A stretch of DNA of 64,000 nucleotides from Geosiphon pyriformis (taxonomy: Eukaryota; Glomeromycota; Glomeromycetes; Archaeosporales; Geosiphonaceae): assembly GCA_016748015.1 (NCBI GenBank), contig JAAOMT010000590.1:234414-298413 (forward strand), written 5' to 3'. Under the pieces are notes generated by a model. It did not search any database, was not told the DNA's origin, and worked only from the letters and a program-made list of their open reading frames with translations. This document shows, in pieces, positions 47,351 to 59,300 of this stretch (position 1 is the stretch's first letter; every line of letters starts with the position of its first letter). The position numbers and the translations under genes were made by a program.

Positions 47351-48559
47351 CCACCTTGACCAAGAAACGTCTTGGTTCAAAATCATGTGACATGTTTTCT
47401 TGTCTTTTGTGTATGTTTTCAACTACTTCTGACAACGAGTCCATTAAGGATGAAAAATCATTAATGTCCAATATGGCATTATTTTACAAATGACTGACTT
47501 GAAAAGACAATAAAGACTAATAGTTGCAATCAATTTTTAAGATGAGGTTAACATTTAATAAATATTTGCATCAAAACCAAAATTAATAGAGTATTAATAA
47601 TATGTTTTAAAGTCTTAAAAGTTACATTTTTATTCGCTTTTTTTTATTATTCTATTTTTTTAATTTTAATAGTATTGCCTTATTTATTTATTTGGCAATA
47701 TTAAACACTTAAAATAATTTTTTTTTTTACAAATAAAGTTTTAATTAAAAACTTAATTAAACATAAATAATAGAGAGTATTTTGAAACTAGAGATATTAT
47801 GATAAAGTTAATAATTTGTAATAGGTTGTAATAAAAAAGTATAAAAAATTTTATTTATTTAAATAATAAAATATTATACTTTTACATATTTATTTTTGCA
47901 CACAAATTTATTTTGTTGATTTTGCCACAATATTCTATTTAATAAAATTATTTATATATTAAAATATATTTTTTATCTTAAAAAAAATTATTTATTAATA
48001 TTAATAACAATAAACTAATTATTTAAAAAATTGTTAATATTAATATTAATAACTTGATAAAAATTTTAAATTTTTTATTATTATGCATTAATAAAGTGTA
48101 ATCTTATTAATATTTAACTTGTTTTAATTTTTAAAAATTAAATTATATGTATTTTTTAAACATTAAATTAAGTTAATTGAATTTTTTTATAATTATATAT
48201 AAAATATATACAAATTTTTAAAAATATATTTGGCTTATTAATTTTTTTAAAAATACAATTATAAAAATTTATTATTAAAACATGCCAAATTATTAATAGT
48301 TAATTTTAATTTTATTATTATTTATTTATTTAACTGGTTTTTAATTATTGATTTTTATTTTAATAATAAGCATTTATATTTTATTTTATATTTGATTAAG
48401 TTTAATTAAATAAAATCTATTATATTAATAATTATTAACTTAATATATTCAAAAACTTTTAAGATTTTTTTACATTATTTTTTTAACATAAATTTTTTAT
48501 AAAATTTAATTATTATTATTAAATATTTAATTTTTTATAGTATTATAAATTAAAAAAAA
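47351..48559. other. GPN2 3' region, then AT-rich spacer
   Basis: The first 170 bases look like the GPN2 3' UTR. From about 47550 the sequence becomes extremely AT-rich with TTAATT and TTATTA runs up to the leader of LINE copy 4. No gene or repeat can be supported. Confidence 0.6.
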
Positions 48560-48711
48560 GATTAAAAAAAAAACTTCTTTCTCTTTTTTGTCCCAAATTT
48601 TCAAAAAAAAAGAGTCCGAAATTTTGAAAGAAGTTTTTTTCATTTTTTATTATTATATACTTCAATATTTTAAAAGAACCTAACTTTTTTATTATTAAAT
48701 TGACAATTACT

Positions 48712-50596
48712 ATGAGTAATTCTAGTGCTAAGAGAAAATCAGCCAGAGTTTTGGCTTTTGGTTTGGTCAATAGAAGCTTGTCTCAAAAGTAAAAAGTCTC
48801 TTTTGAAAATATAAAGCATTCTAGTAATAAGACAGATTTGAGTTTTGATGAGTTTAATTATATTCTTGGTCAGTTTACTAGTATAAATACAAATAAAAAT
48901 ATTTTTTTGGTGATTTTTTCTGGTGTAAATACTGGTTATGGTGCTAATAGTAAGGGTAAAAAAAAGTTGGAATCAAAGATAAATATTTTTAAAGCTAAGT
49001 AATTTAATATTGGCACTATAATTAATTTTCCAATCGAATTTCTTACCTATAATATGAATAATAATAATAAGATTTCTTTTTCTTCTTATCTTTCTATTTT
49101 CTTGGACAAAAAGTAAGTTGATTCTAAATTGTTAAAATCCAGATTGAAGTTTTTGTCAAAAAGTTTTTTGTTTTGGACATTAATTTTTTAGTTGTAGATA
49201 GCAAATTAGCAATAGCAAAAACACAAATAATCAGAAAAATTTTTTTAGCAGTCAATGATTTTAGAGATATCATTACTTCTTCAAAATTTAAAAAGATCAT
49301 CAAATCAATATTTACATTAGAAGAAAACATAAAAAAAACTATTCTATTGGCCAAAGAAAAAAAGATTATTATAAACAACAATCTTAAAAGACAAAGAATT
49401 AAGTTAAATTGAACTGTAATAATAATAAAAATTTTTATGAATATGTCAAAAAAAATGATTGTTACTACAGTTGCTAAGTATGATTAAATTGTGTTAATCA
49501 AAGTTTAGCTTATTAGAATATGGCAAAAAGCTATAGTAAAATTTGCCAAATTAGATTAAACAGATCAGTTAACTGAAAAATAATTATTTCTGATTGAGAA
49601 AAATTCAGTATATATAGCCAAAGCTGTGGAAAATTGTGGAATTTGAACATTTAAAAATTAGTTTAGAGCACTTTTGTTTATCTTGTCTATGAAAACAACA
49701 GTCTATAATCTGAGCACTCTATTAAAAAAAGTTGGTAAAAAGACTTGTATTATTAATTACTTATATAAAACTGGTAACTAAGTTCATTGTACTGTGGTTG
49801 ATTTTAAATTAAATAAGAAACTGGAGTTTGCTTTTTACACAAAGCTGATTTTTGGTGATGTAAAATTCTTATGAGCTAGAATAAATTTGGTTTGGTGTAA
49901 AAAATGCAGATGTTTTGAACATTTGGCTCTTGAGTGTAATGTATTAAGTATGTTTGTTTTGTCTTTTTTAAAATTTTATAAAAGATTTATTTCAAAGAAA
50001 AATTGCTTTTAATTTACCAAGTTATATACAAAAAAAAGTGTTCCAATCTCTTGTTTTGCTGTCTTTAATGACAAATCTTGGGCTCAAATTGTTTCAATTA
50101 TTGTCTTTGCTGATGTATTTCATTTTAATTTCAATTCTGGTTCTGAATTGTATCTTTTGAAATTGTTATATGTTGGTAAAGTTCTCTTGGTTCCCAATAA
50201 TCACTTGTTAATTGGTATTTACTTGGCTTTTTTTGAACACTTCTTGGAGCTTTTGACTAATTAAGTGTTTAACATTGTGCACAAGCTTAGCAATGTGATA
50301 TTGGCTCTTCTACTTTCATTTGTTTTTTTTCATAACTTAGCTAATACAATGGTTTTTGAATCAAATTTGAAATCAAGTACAGTTTTGAATAATTTGAAGA
50401 GTTTGCTTCTACTTTTTTTTTTGGTCACTGCTAAAGCCTCAGTTTTGGATCTGAGTAGTTCAAAAATCTTAATCATCAAAGTAGACAGTTTAAAATCGAA
50501 ATTGGTGGCTCTTGAAGCATCTATTGGTTTAATTTTGGCAAAGTTAGATTTTTTGTGTGCTGATTCAAGTTCTTTTGTTCTTACTTTATCTCAATA
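48712..50596 (+). pseudogene. LINE copy 4 ORF1 (Gag-like), degenerate
   Basis: The frame starts MSNSSAKRKSARV, which resembles MSNKKAPVGASFG at 62935 on the reverse strand in copy 5. Further matches to copy 5 are LDINFLVVDSKLAIAKTQII (49176), a zinc-knuckle-like CKKCRCFEHLALEC-type region near 49900 (the frame has KKCRCFEHLALEC, with His kept), and the C-terminal VDSLKSKLVALEASIGLIL (about 50480). The frame ends LSQ-TAA at about 50596; in copy 5 the same spot is an ATGA overlap. Gln-to-stop changes are common. Confidence 0.83.
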
Positions 50597-53436
50597 ACTA
50601 ATCTAATTTAAAAGTTTGCTATATGCAATATTTGAGACCTTAATGTCCCTATTAAATAGGAAGACATTATTTATTGGTACACAGATTTGGGTAATATGGT
50701 TTTTTTTATTACAGAAACAAAGTTAAGAGCTAGTATCAAGTCTTGATTTGTTACTAAGTTTAATAATATACAAATTTTTACATCTGGTTTAAAAAAGAGT
50801 TATCTTAGTGCTAAAGTGGCTGTTATTATAAACAATTCTTTGACTCAACATGTTTTCAAGGTAAAAAAGATTCTTAATTGTATTATTTCAATATGGCTTC
50901 TATTTAAAGACAAGTTTTTGGTTACAGTTTTGGGTTTATATATTAATGCTTTTGTAAAAACAAGATTTAGTTAAGTTCTAACTGTTAATTTTTTTATTGT
51001 TAAGGCTGTTGACTCCAGTACTTTTGTGGGTGAGAATTTTAATAAAAATAGTTTTAGAAAAAGTGCAAATTTTAAATTCTGTTCAGATTTAGGTTTAATC
51101 AATTTGTTCAGCAGCTATTTATTGGTCAAAGTCTTTACTTGGAGCAATTTGAAAGTAATTGATAGAACTATAAATTACATTTTTATTAGAAAAAATTTAT
51201 TGTCTGCTGTTGCTAGTCATAAGATTGACTTTGTTTTTGGCTTTTTCAACACTAATTATAAAGCAATATTAATTTTAATCAGTTTAAGTAGTCTTCTAAA
51301 TATTTATCTAAACAGTATATATATGCAAACCAATAAAAACAAATAGAAATTCAAAATTAAAAATACTAATATCACTAAGTAGCTGTAGTTTAAAAAATGC
51401 TCTTTAATAAAGTTTTTGTTAAAGACAATAAAATTTAATAATACAAAGGACTATAAGAATTTAGATATAATGTGGAAAATTTTGAAGAAAATATTAGTAA
51501 ACTCTGTTAATAAGGTTTTTTCTAAACATTAATTCAATAAATTTGAGTGCTCAAAAAATAAGTAATTATCCAAATTTTTAAATTAGAATTATTAATAGCC
51601 AGAATTATGAAAAGTTTGAACACAAATTGTTCTTTGAAGACTAACTGCCTTTTTAATATCTGAGTTAGTATTAATAAAATGAAAGTATCCAAGTTGAAAT
51701 CCTTATTTAATAGTAATAAAAAGACTAAAATAATTCTTTGTCATTTGTTAAGTATTAAAAAAAGATATTACAAATCTAAGTATTATGAATTCAAAATTGT
51801 AAAAAACAATTTTATCAAAAAAACAATAAAAAAATGCATGAAAAATTTTTGCTTTGATAAAAGATACATGATCAAAAGTGTTTTGAAGCAGCCATTTTAG
51901 AAGATTGTATTCAATTATCTTATTATGGACAACAATTTGATTTTAAAATCTTGTAAAATCAAATTTATAGTTAATACTATCATAGAAAGATAGACAAAAA
52001 AAGCATGTGGTTTCTGATATTTGGCCTAACTAATGGTTCAGTCAATATGCTTTTCTGAGTCATATTAATAACTGTGCATTTTCAGAAATCATAAGAGATA
52101 TTAAGTTTGATAAATTCCTGTGTATAATCAAAGATCTGCTTAATAGTAAAGTTTTTGGTCTTTTTAATATTCTTAATAAGCTTTGAAAACATGGTAATAA
52201 ACAGATTTTGGAAAGTTTGCTAGACATTTTCAATATGTGTTTGGTATTATGTACAACTTCTACAAAATAAAAAGAGACTTGGGTTTTTATGATACTAAAA
52301 TTATATAATTAAGAAAAGATACTTATAAATACCAGGCCAATAAATTTAATTGAAACAGCTTACAAAATTCTTTTTAAAATACTCTCAGATAGGATTTTTT
52401 TGGCCTGTAGTAAATTTGATATTTTGTACAGTAATAATTTTTCAGTTCTAAAAGATACATCCACTCAAACTCCAATTTTTGTCATGGACTTTATTATTAA
52501 AAATGCTTTGGAAAAAGACAAAAAGTTGTGGATAGTTTTTTAAGATATATGCAAAGTATATGATTCTGTTAGATGTTATTATTTGTAGAATAGTCTAAAT
52601 AGAATTAAGATGTGTTTTTATTTCATTAAGTTTTTTAAAACCATTTATAATAATAGAGTCAATTAAATAATAACAAATTTTGAACTAATAAATAGATATA
52701 TTGTTCATGATGATTTGGATCAAAGAAAAGTTTTTTCATTTCTGCTGTAAAGAATTTTTTATAATTATCTGCTATATAGAGTTAAGAAGCATAACAGTTT
52801 GTTTGATTACAGATTAGATTCAAAATTTATAATGAAAACTGACAAGTAAGATCTTAGAAATAACATGACATTTTTTTTGGCAATAGAAGCTTTTATGAAT
52901 GATACAATCTGAATTGGGAATAACATGTTTACTATCCAATATATTTTAGATATTATGAATAAATTTTTTGTTATCAATAACATTTTAATCAATATTGAAA
53001 AGACAGTTGTCATTCTTATCAATTAAAAAGCAGTAGTTTTTTATCTATTAATAAGTAGTTCAAATATTTTTATAGCAAAAAAAAAGTGAAACTCATAGAT
53101 ACTTAGACATTTTTTTGTTCACAGATAATTTTTTCAAACCAAGTTTTGCTAAGGCTTATTCAGATGTTAAATTTTTCACAAATCTGGTTTTAAAAAAAAC
53201 TGTATCAGATAAGCAATTTTTGTATTTGGTGTCTGTTGTTCTCTAGCTCATAGTTGATTATAGGCTATAATTTAGTTATGTTTTAGTAAATACATATGAA
53301 AAATAAAACAGATTGTTGAGAAAAAAGTTAAAGCTAAAGACCAATTTGCTCAAAAACTTTCTTAATGAAACCATTTTTCATCTTGAATTTTATGGTTTTA
53401 AATCTTTTAAACAGATGTAGACTGAAAATTTAATGG

Positions 53437-54387
53437 TGTTACCAGTAGAATTTTAGCTATTAATTAGCATGATATTACCCTTATAATTCCTATAATTCAT
53501 TAGTATATTAATATCATTTCAAATTATCACATATTACGATTCAATTAAAATAATCTAATTAGTATAACAGAAAGTAGGATGATCAAATTACACAATACCC
53601 TGAACTTTGTAACATTCAAAAATTCGCCGAAATTTACAGAAATTCGCCGAAATTATGAATAGTTTACCCAAATTAATCAATAGTTCAGTGAAATAACTTG
53701 TAATTCATCAAAATGTATCTTTAGTTCGCCAAAATTTGAGCAAAGAGAAAAAGTGCAAGTTCATAGACTAGTACTACAACAAGTTGTATAAAAGAAGAGC
53801 TTTTTTCTTCTGGAAAATGTATTTTACTTTAGATTTATCACTTAGAACCATTCCTATACACACAAAAAGAAATAAATATCAAATAATTCGAAAAACCAAA
53901 TTCTTTAAATTATTGCACTTGGAAAATCCTCAAAACCCAACTAACGTTTTGAAATTGATTAGCTACCAATTTCAGTAAACTGTTAGTAACTTCAGGCCTG
54001 GATAGAAAACGTTTCTCTTGACAAAATTCTATTTCTTTTACATTTCTTTTATTTTTCTTTTCTTTTCTTATTACAATTATTAGGGTAGCCTACAGACAAG
54101 ATGTCTGTAGAAGAGTTGAATTTTACAGCAAAGTAACTATACATTTTAGTGAGCTTCCAGACAAGCAATTCCTGGAAAAGAGTTGATGTTTACTACAATG
54201 TAACTATATAAAGTAACTGGCACAGAATTGGCCATTCCACCTATAAGTCCAGCAAGTTCAAATTATAGAAGATAATTTGAAGATAAATTCAGTTATTGGA
54301 GGTTCAACTACTTCCTGAGAACGTGAATTCACAGCAAAACAACATTACCAACATTTAAGAAAAGAGACCAAAAACCTCCAGTAACAA
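53437..54387 (+). mobile_element. Solo LTR with target-site duplication
   Basis: The block begins TGTTACC and ends GTAACA. It is flanked by AATGG on the left (53432-53436) and ATGG, or AATGG if the last A is shared, on the right. Removing it joins LINE codons ENLM and AYLITF in one frame. No coding domain lies inside, so it is a solo LTR of a third LTR family. A TATAAAAG at about 53785 suggests plus orientation. It is less AT-rich than its surroundings and contains several CG dinucleotides, suggesting a younger insertion. Confidence 0.85.
53621..53740 (+). repeat. Six-unit 20-bp tandem array inside the solo LTR
   Basis: Units start at 53621, 53641, 53661, 53681, 53701 and 53721. The core is ARTTCGCCRAAATT. 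The first two units are identical over AATTCGCCGAAATT, the last reads AGTTCGCCAAAATT, and the middle three are diverged. It lies about 50-160 bp upstream of the TATA-like box. Confidence 0.8.
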
Positions 54388-56264
54388 TGGCTTATTTGAT
54401 CACTTTTATTAACTTGAAAAAAATTCTCAGCAGATTATTTGATTATAGAGCTATGAATTTACAGACTATTAGCTAGATGTCTTAACATCTTTTCAATTTT
54501 TCAGTTATATTGTTAATTAATCCAATAAACTGCTTTTTAGCAAATAAGACTATCACTTTAATATTATGTGGTTTGTCTTTAAAAAACAATTTTTCAAACA
54601 TTTTTTAGGTTGGTGATAGTGTTATTGTTGCTAATATTCTGGGTTTTGATCGTTATATTAGCATAGTAAAATCTTTAAAAAAGTTTAGCATTGTTTTTGC
54701 TAACCAATTTCTGAATTGTTATGAAGTTTGTTTTACATAAAACACATTTTGCAGATAGAAGAAATTTGATTTTAAAGGTTCTATTCTTGATTGGTTTAGC
54801 TCACTTATTATGTTTATTAAGAGTGATAGTCTGGCCAGCCACAGTGTTTTGGCTTCTTATTCCACACTTGTTGGCTGTTTATGTAACTTTAAGTTTGCCA
54901 AAAAGCATTTGCTAAATAATACAACAAAAAAAATGATTGTTTATATAGATAATTCAATCAAAAATCTTGATTTTGTTGGTGTTTATAGTAGTATAGCTGC
55001 ATACTTTTCGGATATTAATGTGAGTATTAGAATTAGGGTGGATGGTTTGCTCTTCTTGACTCTAGTAAAATTACAGGCTATTGTGTTTACATTAAATTGC
55101 ATTTCTATATCTAACTCAGTTATATTGTTTATTAATAGTTAAGCATCTTTAGATATTTGTGCTTTGAATATGAAATGTGCTGGTTCCAACTTTTGTAACA
55201 AATACTGAATTGAAAAGGAACACATTTATCTAATTATTATATCAAAAAATTTATTAGTTAATTAGAATAAAGTCAAAGATCATTTTAATGTTATTAAAAA
55301 TAAACACACAGACTTTTTCATTAATACAACCACTATATTTGGTTTTACTATGTCTGTTAGAGTGCCACATCATTTTTTTGCTATTGAAAATAAACCAATT
55401 TCTAAAAATGTGTGCTACTTTATTAAGTAGATATTTAATATTATTAACTTTATTAATTAGAAGTCTAAATGTACTGTTAGTGCTATTGATTCAATATTTT
55501 GCAATCTTTTTAATATGTGTAAAATATTTGCCATATCTTGATAGCCATATTAAGTCTGATTTTACCAGTTCTGCTTTTATGACACTTAGATCTTACTTTA
55601 TAAAAGTCATATATTATCACTTGTTTGTGGTCAAAAAAAAGAGACTTTATAATCCTAATTATTCTAGTGTGTTATGCATTTGGTATAGGCTAATTTAAGA
55701 CTTTAATTATATGTTTTCATGTATTTATAATGTTTGCACTAGGAAAAATTTAATCTCAGATATTATTCAAAAATAGATTAATTTGTTAAATGCTTATGCT
55801 GCTAATTATAAAATAATCCAATTCTTGTATAAAATAAAATTTTTTGATTGTTTATATACATTATTGGTTAAGAGCTTTGTGTTAAAAAAATGGGTAGCTA
55901 AGATAATGTATTCACTGAGTACTGAATCTAATAGTAATGTGATGATTATTAATCTGGTTAGAAGTTTTGTTAAAAATTACAGAACTGTCATCTGATTGTC
56001 AAATACATAATAGAAAGCACATTATAAAAAGCATGGTTTCTTTGCTTTGTAATGAGTCAGTTGTTTCTTTTGTTTTAGGTTTTTTATTCTGTAGACTCTT
56101 AAAATAATTTATAACTTTAGTATTAGATTAAATATATATGTGTATTTTGGTTTGTATTCTTTTTTGACTAGTTTGTATTTTGGTTTTATGTGAAATTTCC
56201 TTGTTATGTGTAATATAAGTATATAATATTGTCTTAATTTTTTATTATTATTATTATTTAATGA

Positions 56265-56373
56265 GTGAAGTTCACACACAACCTAGCACTATACATCAAA
56301 GAAATGATCTAAACTAGGCGTGAATCATGCACTTTCTACACATGACCAGCCACTCGGACCAGTCAGAACAATA
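56265..56373 (-). repeat. 3' UTR of LINE copy 5
   Basis: After the ORF2 stop, the minus strand reads a block with GACTGGTCCGAGTGGCTGG, a TGATTCACGCCTAG segment and CTTCACTCATTAAATAA. It is the least changed version of the shared LINE tail and a good reference for the copies at 4255, 35728 and 63095. Confidence 0.75.
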
Positions 56374-59300
56374 CTACGCAGCTATATAGACAGAAGCTGA
56401 ATCACCAATGCTGGAAAAAAACATACAAGACTTGCAAAAACCAAAATGCACACCAAAAGCTTTATCAATACCAAGCAAATCAACCACACCAGCAGAAAGC
56501 CGTGAAGTCAAACCAGAGACTGAAGTAGGAAACAAACCATCCAAAGGAATCAGTCCGTGCTTTTCCATATAGGCACAGTGTTTGGCCTAAACCAACCAGA
56601 TCTCATTTTTAAAAGCAAGGCCAAGAGAACGCGCAAAATTAACAACCTCCAAACATGCCACCTTGGAATTATAGAAGACGGAGACAGCTTCACCAAATCA
56701 TTCATCAAAAACAAAACCCTTATGGAGGGCCATGGATACTGAAGACCCTGAAACACAAGACAACAACAATTACAACAAAACTAAAGAAGAGACAGAAGAA
56801 CCAGAAAGTGTTTTCCAAGTGTTCATGTGAGAATTCAACAACCAACGTCGAGCAGAATCATCGACCTTACAAGAAAAAACATGATCTGACATCTCTACAT
56901 TACCACAATATAGACACAACACACTGGGATAAAGTCTATTATAAAGCTATTTTCGAACAGTCACAGGCAACTGATGATGCAAAGCCTTCATAAAATAAGA
57001 GCACGCATTAGCCAAAATCTTGCTAGTGAAACTGGTGGCCATATGCAAATCAGGATGTCACATCAAAGAAGAGTGGGACCAATTAACATCAGCACACAAA
57101 TCGACAGGCAAAAATTTAGAACCAGATCCCACCTCCCAACGCACATGACACATGGCACGAAAAGTGTCACAGACGAAGTGCCTTGAATTGTCAGAAACAA
57201 TGTTGCCATCAGCCATCAAAAAGTGTTCATCCAGGCGAGGAGGAAGAAACCAGTCAGAAACAGAAACAGCACCAGCAATTACATTAGCACGCTCATTTCC
57301 CGAAATCCCAGAATGACCTTTGACTTTGTGCCAGTTAACTTTTAGGCCCTTACTGTATATGACATTGGCAATGTGCTAACGCTCAACCCAACACCGATTA
57401 CAGAAATCAGAAACCACCAGACCCAATTCTGATTTGCAAACATCCAAAGCAGACTGACTATCCGAAAATAAATGTACATTACTAAAAACAGGAACACATT
57501 TGAGAGCCAATGCAATTGCCTGTAACTCAGCCATGATAGATAACATCAACCCAGACACACCAACACCCAAACCCATACCAATGTCCTCAAAAAAAGCCAC
57601 AGCACCCGCTTCACAGCCAACTGTACCCAAATTTCTCAATGACCCATCAGTGTAGACTGATAGCACCTTTGCATTGACTTGCGAAAGACAATCACAGACA
57701 GACACAAAACCAGAAGAACCCAGAATGTTCAAGGGACCAATATTAGCAAGAAGAGGGATGTGGGCAGGAGAGAAATTCTCACCAGCAAGAAACACAACAT
57801 AAAGTCTGAACCACTCAGGAATAGGGCCACAGGGGTCCAGTTTCTTCCATTACTTAAATGTGGACCAATCAAAGACAGTACTATAACAATCATGAAGTTG
57901 GTTTACAAAGGCCACACCATATTGCCAAAGCGAAGGGAGACACCTAGAGAAAACTGATTCACCCAAAACAGTCAACATGGGCATCCTACTATTGGCACAA
58001 AAAGAATTGGAAAAGAATCCACCCAAGAACAATTTGCAATTATAAAGCACGCAAACCAAACCCACCAAAAAATTATTAGAGGCGCTAACATGAATGTGAA
58101 CAGAAGAACTCAACAGATAAATAGGGTGCCAACATAAAACCTGCAGGTCATGAGACTTATAAGAGAACAAATGTCCCACAATCCCACCAGAGTTGGCAAA
58201 ATTAATAAGAGAAGCAACTTTGCCTTCAGACTGAATTTGCAGGAAAGATCTTAAACCATAAAATGAGGGGTGGTGAATCGAATCACTAAGAAAATCGAGC
58301 GGAAGTCCAGATTTAAGCTTCAGACTCTTACAAATCATAGCATCCCACTTGTTGCAAATGCCTATAAGAACAAAGCTAAATTGTGTCCTGTAGCTAATTA
58401 TAGGTTGGAGAACTGCTAAAACCAAATATAAGAACTGCTTATTTGAGATAGCCTTTTTAAGAACCAAATTTGTAAAGAAACAAATGTCTGAATATGCCTT
58501 AGCTAAACTGAGTTTGGAAAGGTCTTCAGTTGACAGAAATATGCCCAGATACCAATGGGATTCACCCTTTTTGGCAACAGAGATAGGTAAACCACTAATG
58601 AAAAAAGCGGGATTTTCAACTTTACAATTGATAGGAATAGCTACTGTCTTGTCATTGTTTATTGAGATGTCATTAATCCGAAAAAACTTGCTAGCAATGT
58701 CCAAAATGTGTTGAGTTGTACTCTGACTACTGCCAATCCAAATTGTATCATCAACAAAAGCACCAGTGGCAAAATAAGAAGAAAGCCCAGCTTGCGATTC
58801 AACACGACCACTCTTGGAAACAAAATGAGAAATTAGCCTATACCCACAGACACTCTTCTGATGCTTGACTTTGCACAAAAGAGGATCATAAAAAATGCAC
58901 CACAAGAGGGGGGAAAAAACCTCTTCCTGATCTAAACCATCATGAACACGATAACCATCTGTCAAACCAAAATCTATCATGACTCGATTAGTGCAACCTC
59001 TGTAAATGCCACCAAAAAACCGAATAAACTTGTTATACATTTTAATTCTGACCAAACACTTCTCCAAATGCTCCCAGCCAACTGAATCATACGCCTTCCT
59101 TATATCCTGCAAGACCAGTCAAAGCTCTCTGTTCTTTTCCAGGACATCTTCAACAACTGAACCAACTGCAAAAATAGGAGACTGTGTTATCGTACCTTTC
59201 AAAACCAAAAAATTGTCACCACAAAGGACATCATGGGTACTGCATGCTGAAAAAATCCTGTCTAAGAGTATTTTGGAGAGAATCTTGCAAGCTGTCTCAA

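Larger units (their letters stand above)
50597..56000 (+). pseudogene. LINE copy 4 ORF2, degenerate and interrupted
   Basis: The endonuclease includes GENFNKNSF at about 51026-51060. RT pieces run from 51680 to 53430, with the catalytic box FMNDTI at about 52892 (first Asp is Asn). The frame reads ENLM up to the solo LTR and resumes AYLITF immediately after it (54388), so the insertion site is exact. RNase H begins near 54930 with VYIDNSIKN, where copy 5 has VYTDGS. The C-terminal region runs to about 56000. It is inactive. Confidence 0.83.
48560..56230 (+). mobile_element. LINE copy 4, near full length, split by a solo LTR
   Basis: The copy has a 5' leader with TTGTCCCAAATTTTC (shared with copy 5), ORF1, ORF2 with endonuclease, RT and RNase H, and a badly decayed 3' end. 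A 951-bp solo LTR at 53437-54387 interrupts ORF2. It faces copy 5 tail to tail at about 56240. It is closest in detail to copy 3. Both ORFs contain many stops. Confidence 0.87.
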
